The position numbers and the translations under genes were made by a program. 42,198 nt of DNA, taken from IMG/VR virus record IMGVR_UViG_3300046467_000823, positions 1 through 42,198 of that record; one strand, written 5' to 3'. Below are positions 41,597 through 42,198 of this stretch, piece by piece. This stretch comes from a virus. Every line of letters begins with the position of its first letter. Position 1 is the first letter of the stretch. The notes under the pieces are model-generated. The model was not told the DNA's origin. It was given only the letters and a program-made list of their open reading frames with translations, and searched no databases.

Positions 41597-42198
41597 AACA
41601 CAGAATAAAAAGATTAGACTTTAATGTTGCATATGCTTGTAATTTGTCCTGCAAAGGCTGTATAAGTTTGAGTGACTTTGATCGCAGGGGAGTTGAATCG
41701 TTGAAAGATATACAGGAACAATGTGACACGTGGAGTAAAATACTTGATCCGTCGGTTATATCTATATTCGGTGGTGAGCCGTTGATCCACCCTCGTATAC
41801 AAAAAGTGCTGGAAACGATTAGGAAAGCATGGCCCGATGCTTTGATAAGACTTATCACCAACGGATATCTGTTGCGTAGATATGATCCGGAAATGTGGTT
41901 CGGGTTTGGTGCATTGGAGATGCAAGTTAGCATACACAGACAGGATCATGAGCCAATGATAACAAAAGAGATCAAGCGTATTGTCAACTGCAGGAAAGAT
42001 TGGTCTGCCATAAGAAGCAAAGCGGACGGACACAAGCAACTAGAACTGCACAACAAGGACCTTACAATTTACAAGAGTAAATTTAAAACTTTTGTTATGC
42101 CTTACCGTCTGGAAAACGGAGAGCTAAAACCATTCAAGAGCAATCCTAAAAAAGCACACAGCATATGCGGATCGCCCGACGTACCAATCTTATACCGG
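41593..42198 (+). CDS. Radical SAM enzyme, 3' end cut by window
   Basis: The ORF opens at the ATGA overlap and runs open to the last base. It has the cluster motif YACNLSCKGC (C-x3-C-x2-C) near residue 16, then ISIFGGEPLIHP (the SAM-binding GGEP), LIRLITNGYLL and MQVSIHRQDHEPM, the order expected of the radical SAM barrel. Over 200 residues are visible and the C-terminus is unknown. Being a translationally coupled partner of the preceding radical SAM enzyme, it may work in the same modification. Confidence 0.87.
   Translation, partial: MKHRIKRLDFNVAYACNLSCKGCISLSDFDRRGVESLKDIQEQCDTWSKILDPSVISIFGGEPLIHPRIQKVLETIRKAWPDALIRLITNGYLLRRYDPEMWFGFGALEMQVSIHRQDHEPMITKEIKRIVNCRKDWSAIRSKADGHKQLELHNKDLTIYKSKFKTFVMPYRLENGELKPFKSNPKKAHSICGSPDVPILYR

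Noticed and set aside
41614-42039. 141-aa and 116-aa minus-strand ORFs near the right end
   Set aside because: They lie opposite a radical SAM gene with clear CxxxCxxC and GGEP motifs; the antisense sequence has no recognisable pattern.
1-42198. tRNA genes, CRISPR arrays, insertion sequences or integrase
   Set aside because: No cloverleaf with a T-arm GGTTCRA-type box, no regular spacer-repeat array, and no transposase or integrase motif was seen by eye; a tRNA scan was not possible.

Overview
The window is AT-rich, tightly packed viral DNA. It is best read as part of the genome of a T4-like marine myovirus, from the lineage of pelagiphages and cyanophages. The evidence is a full set of T4-type core proteins recognisable by motif: terminase large subunit (gp17), ssDNA-binding protein (gp32), UvsX, UvsY, UvsW, primase gp61 and helicase gp41. 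Overlapping start/stop codons (ATGA, TAATG) and T4-type late promoters (NATAAATA) support this. No photosynthesis gene is visible, so a heterotrophic host such as SAR11 is possible, but the host is an inference. No tRNA, rRNA, CRISPR array, insertion sequence or integrase was seen. No gene-free stretch exceeds 300 bases.

Layout. Positions 1-6.0 kb hold packaging and virion genes: two long acidic/lysine-rich proteins around a cold-shock protein and gp17. Positions 6.1-9.0 kb hold recombination genes gp32, uvsX, a small acidic ORF and uvsY. Positions 9.0-23.7 kb are a large glycan-modification island: HAD protein, GT-A and GT61 glycosyltransferases, three tandem FkbM methyltransferases, an SGNH hydrolase, four members of one capsule-transferase-like family, a GDP-mannose 4,6-dehydratase-like enzyme, and an asparagine-synthetase-like amidotransferase. 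Part of it lies on the minus strand as a five-gene overlapping operon. Positions 23.6-33.4 kb return to replication: SprT-like protease, an unknown 448-aa protein, UvsW, several conserved small phage proteins (one gp62-like), a zinc-finger protein, a strikingly reduced DnaE-like protein, a late-promoter-driven gene, gp61 and gp41. Positions 33.4-39.8 kb are a second sugar island: a GT-A paralogue of the first island, a GDPD-like protein, a KdsC/GmhB-type HAD phosphatase, a PfkB kinase, a fused nucleotidyltransferase-RpiB protein, a sulfotransferase, glycosyltransferase-like proteins and another FkbM methyltransferase. Positions 39.8-42.2 kb hold small metal-binding-type ORFs (a CDGSH-like one and a DUF1289 one), followed by two tandem radical SAM enzymes, the second cut by the window end.

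How the parts fit. The core genes form the T4 recombination-dependent replication machine (gp32-UvsX-UvsY-UvsW with the gp41/gp61 primosome). The two islands together encode activities that could make, activate, modify (dehydrate, amidate, sulfate, methylate) and transfer unusual sugars. Isomerase + kinase + phosphatase + nucleotidyltransferase is the enzyme set used for nucleotide-activated heptoses, so a phage-encoded NDP-sugar pathway is the main hypothesis here. Whether the target is the host surface, the virion or phage DNA cannot be told from sequence.
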